Source: Alphaproteobacteria bacterium (GTDB lineage: Bacteria > Pseudomonadota > Alphaproteobacteria > Reyranellales > Reyranellaceae). From it: a stretch of DNA of 7,333 bases. The position numbers were made by a program, and so were the translations under genes. The notes under the pieces are model-generated. The model did no database searches. It worked only from the letters and a program-made list of their open reading frames with translations, and was not told the DNA's origin. The stretch covers positions 1 to 7,333 of the forward strand of contig JABCYT010000154.1 in assembly GCA_013290035.1 (NCBI GenBank), written 5' to 3'. This document shows positions 6,238-7,333 of the stretch, piece after piece. Numbering within the stretch: position 1 is the stretch's first letter; each line of letters opens with the position of its first letter.

Positions 6238-7314
6238 ATGATGCGTGCTCATCTGATAACCGTCCTCGTGGGCCTTGCCTTTGGCTGTTGTTGTCTGAAC
6301 ACGGCAAGGTCCGAGCAACTGCGAATAGCCCTTGTCATTTCCAATGGGCGCTACGCAAGCATGCCTGCCCTTGCACGGTGCAGCGCTTCTGCCGTGACCG
6401 TGCGCGATGCATTGCGTGGCAGAGGGTTCGAGGTCATGGAACGCGGCGACCTGGGACGTGGTGAATTCGATACGTCCATTGGCGCCTTGGCGCGCCGACT
6501 CGCTGCAGCCCCTTCTGCATTGGGCGCCCTCTACTATTGCGGTTATGCCTTGGAATTCAATGGGCGATCATTCCTTTTGCCGGCATCCGCCGCCATCGCT
6601 CGCGACTACGACGTTCTCACTCAAGGCATCATTGCCAAGAGCCTGGTCGACAGCCTGGTCCGTGCCCAGGAGAGCACCGGATTCGTCGTACTGGACGTGT
6701 TCCAGACGCCGGCCGCTCCAGCGCCAACAGGACTGGGCGGCCTCGCCGGACAGCTGCGCCCTTCGAATTTCGCCGTGATTGGTGCCAGTAACGACGGCAC
6801 AGGCGGCGACGGGCCGACGGCGACATCGTTGGCGTTGCGCGATCAGGCTGCAGAGGGCGAGGTGAGCCCCGACACGTTCGTGAGCGGGATGCGCCGCCGG
6901 CTTTCCAAGACGACTGCCGTGACGGCGCATTTCGTTCCCGCGATTGAACGTCCCGCGGTCGAGCCGGGCGCTCGGCGCGACGCGTCGCCTTCGGCAGCAC
7001 CTGTCGCGTCTCCTGCGCCAGCCGCGACTGTCGTCCATCCGCCGTCGCCGCCGCCCGAGCCATCGGTCGTGGCATTGCCGGTTGCGCCGCCTCAACGCCT
7101 GACCATGGCGGACGAGGACCAGATGTCCGAGCAGGATCGGCGTCGGATCCAGACGATGCTGGCAACCCTGGGATATTACAGCGGCCGGATAGACGGGACA
7201 TTCGGACCCGAAACCCGTGCCGCCATCCGCCGCTACCAGTTCGAAATCAAGGGCGAAATGACCGGCCGCCTGAGCGCTGAACAGGCAACACGACTCGCCA
7301 ACAGCGTGCGATGA
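6238..7314 (+). CDS. Secreted caspase-like (C14-fold) pseudoprotease with peptidoglycan-binding domain
   Basis: The predicted product has 358 residues from ATG 6238; ATG 6241 is equally possible. The longer frame from ATG 6148 would put 30 polar residues before the signal peptide and is disfavoured. Residues 1-25 look like a Sec signal with cleavage after ARS. Residues about 28-185 resemble a bacterial caspase domain: LRIALVISNGRY, then RDALRGRGFEV, then LGALYYCGYALEFNGRSFLLP and FVVLDVFQTP. In active relatives the last two read roughly YAGHG and LDACRDNP. Here Tyr103 replaces the catalytic His and Phe155 the catalytic Cys, so proteolysis is unlikely. A Pro/Ala-rich linker (about 236-290) leads to a C-terminal peptidoglycan-binding (PG_binding_1) domain at about 300-356, with GYYSGRIDGTFGPETRAAIRRYQ-type sequence. 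The protein probably sits in the periplasm on the cell wall as a scaffold or binding protein (inference). Its codons look somewhat less G/C-biased than those of the AsmA gene. The stop codon overlaps a possible next start. Confidence 0.85.
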   Translation: MMRAHLITVLVGLAFGCCCLNTARSEQLRIALVISNGRYASMPALARCSASAVTVRDALRGRGFEVMERGDLGRGEFDTSIGALARRLAAAPSALGALYYCGYALEFNGRSFLLPASAAIARDYDVLTQGIIAKSLVDSLVRAQESTGFVVLDVFQTPAAPAPTGLGGLAGQLRPSNFAVIGASNDGTGGDGPTATSLALRDQAAEGEVSPDTFVSGMRRRLSKTTAVTAHFVPAIERPAVEPGARRDASPSAAPVASPAPAATVVHPPSPPPEPSVVALPVAPPQRLTMADEDQMSEQDRRRIQTMLATLGYYSGRIDGTFGPETRAAIRRYQFEIKGEMTGRLSAEQATRLANSVR

Positions 7315-7333
7315 AAATGAAGGCGGTAGGGAG
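7311..7333 (+). CDS. Possible start of a downstream gene, cut by window edge
   Basis: An ATG at 7311 overlaps the stop of the caspase-like gene as ATGA and opens a frame reading MKMKAVG to the window end. A second in-frame ATG lies at 7317. The Lys-rich start would suit a signal peptide. The same 4-nt overlap arrangement is used by the peroxidase/P450 pair. Only seven codons are visible, so the product cannot be named. Confidence 0.35.

Noticed and set aside
5670..6464. 264-residue plus-strand frame bridging the AsmA and caspase-like genes
   Set aside because: Both ends overlap well-supported genes in other frames, and the middle covers the hairpin spacer. No domain is visible.
1..7333. Defence system, prophage, transposon or CRISPR
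   Set aside because: No transposase, integrase, Cas-like protein, direct-repeat array or toxin-antitoxin signature was found. The caspase-like protein lacks a catalytic pair and carries a signal peptide and wall-binding domain, which argues against a cytoplasmic abortive-infection effector.

Overview
The window is GC-rich with strongly G/C-biased third codon positions and densely packed genes. An AsmA-family envelope protein implies a Gram-negative cell. Together with the DyP peroxidase, the P450 and a caspase-like protein carrying a peptidoglycan-binding domain, this fits a free-living aerobic alphaproteobacterium of the Rhizobiales/Rhodospirillales kind. That placement is an inference from style and gene content. 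No tRNA, rRNA, CRISPR array, insertion sequence or phage gene was seen.

Layout. (1) Nt 1-2871, plus strand: the C-terminal part of a DyP-type haem peroxidase overlaps a cytochrome P450 by ATGA. A possible 40-residue ORF fills the gap before a NUDIX hydrolase. (2) Nt 2874-3821, minus strand: three small genes, namely a hypothetical 105-residue protein followed by two different two-helix membrane proteins. The last of these converges on the NUDIX gene with only 2 nt between the stop codons. (3) Nt 4069-5982, plus strand: a complete AsmA-family protein, divergent from the small-gene cluster. (4) Nt 5983-6237: non-coding, with a perfect 9-bp hairpin. (5) Nt 6238-7314, plus strand: a secreted caspase-fold protein with a C-terminal peptidoglycan-binding domain. 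A possible next gene starts at its stop codon through another ATGA overlap.

Two points stand out. The P450 has its Cys ligand and ExxR motif, but Pro-Gln replaces the acid-alcohol pair of the I helix that normally activates O2. Because it is translationally coupled to a haem peroxidase, a peroxide- or hydroperoxide-processing haem pair is plausible (inference). The caspase-like protein appears to lack both catalytic residues: Tyr sits where His is expected and Phe where Cys is expected. It therefore looks like a periplasmic pseudocaspase held at the cell wall.
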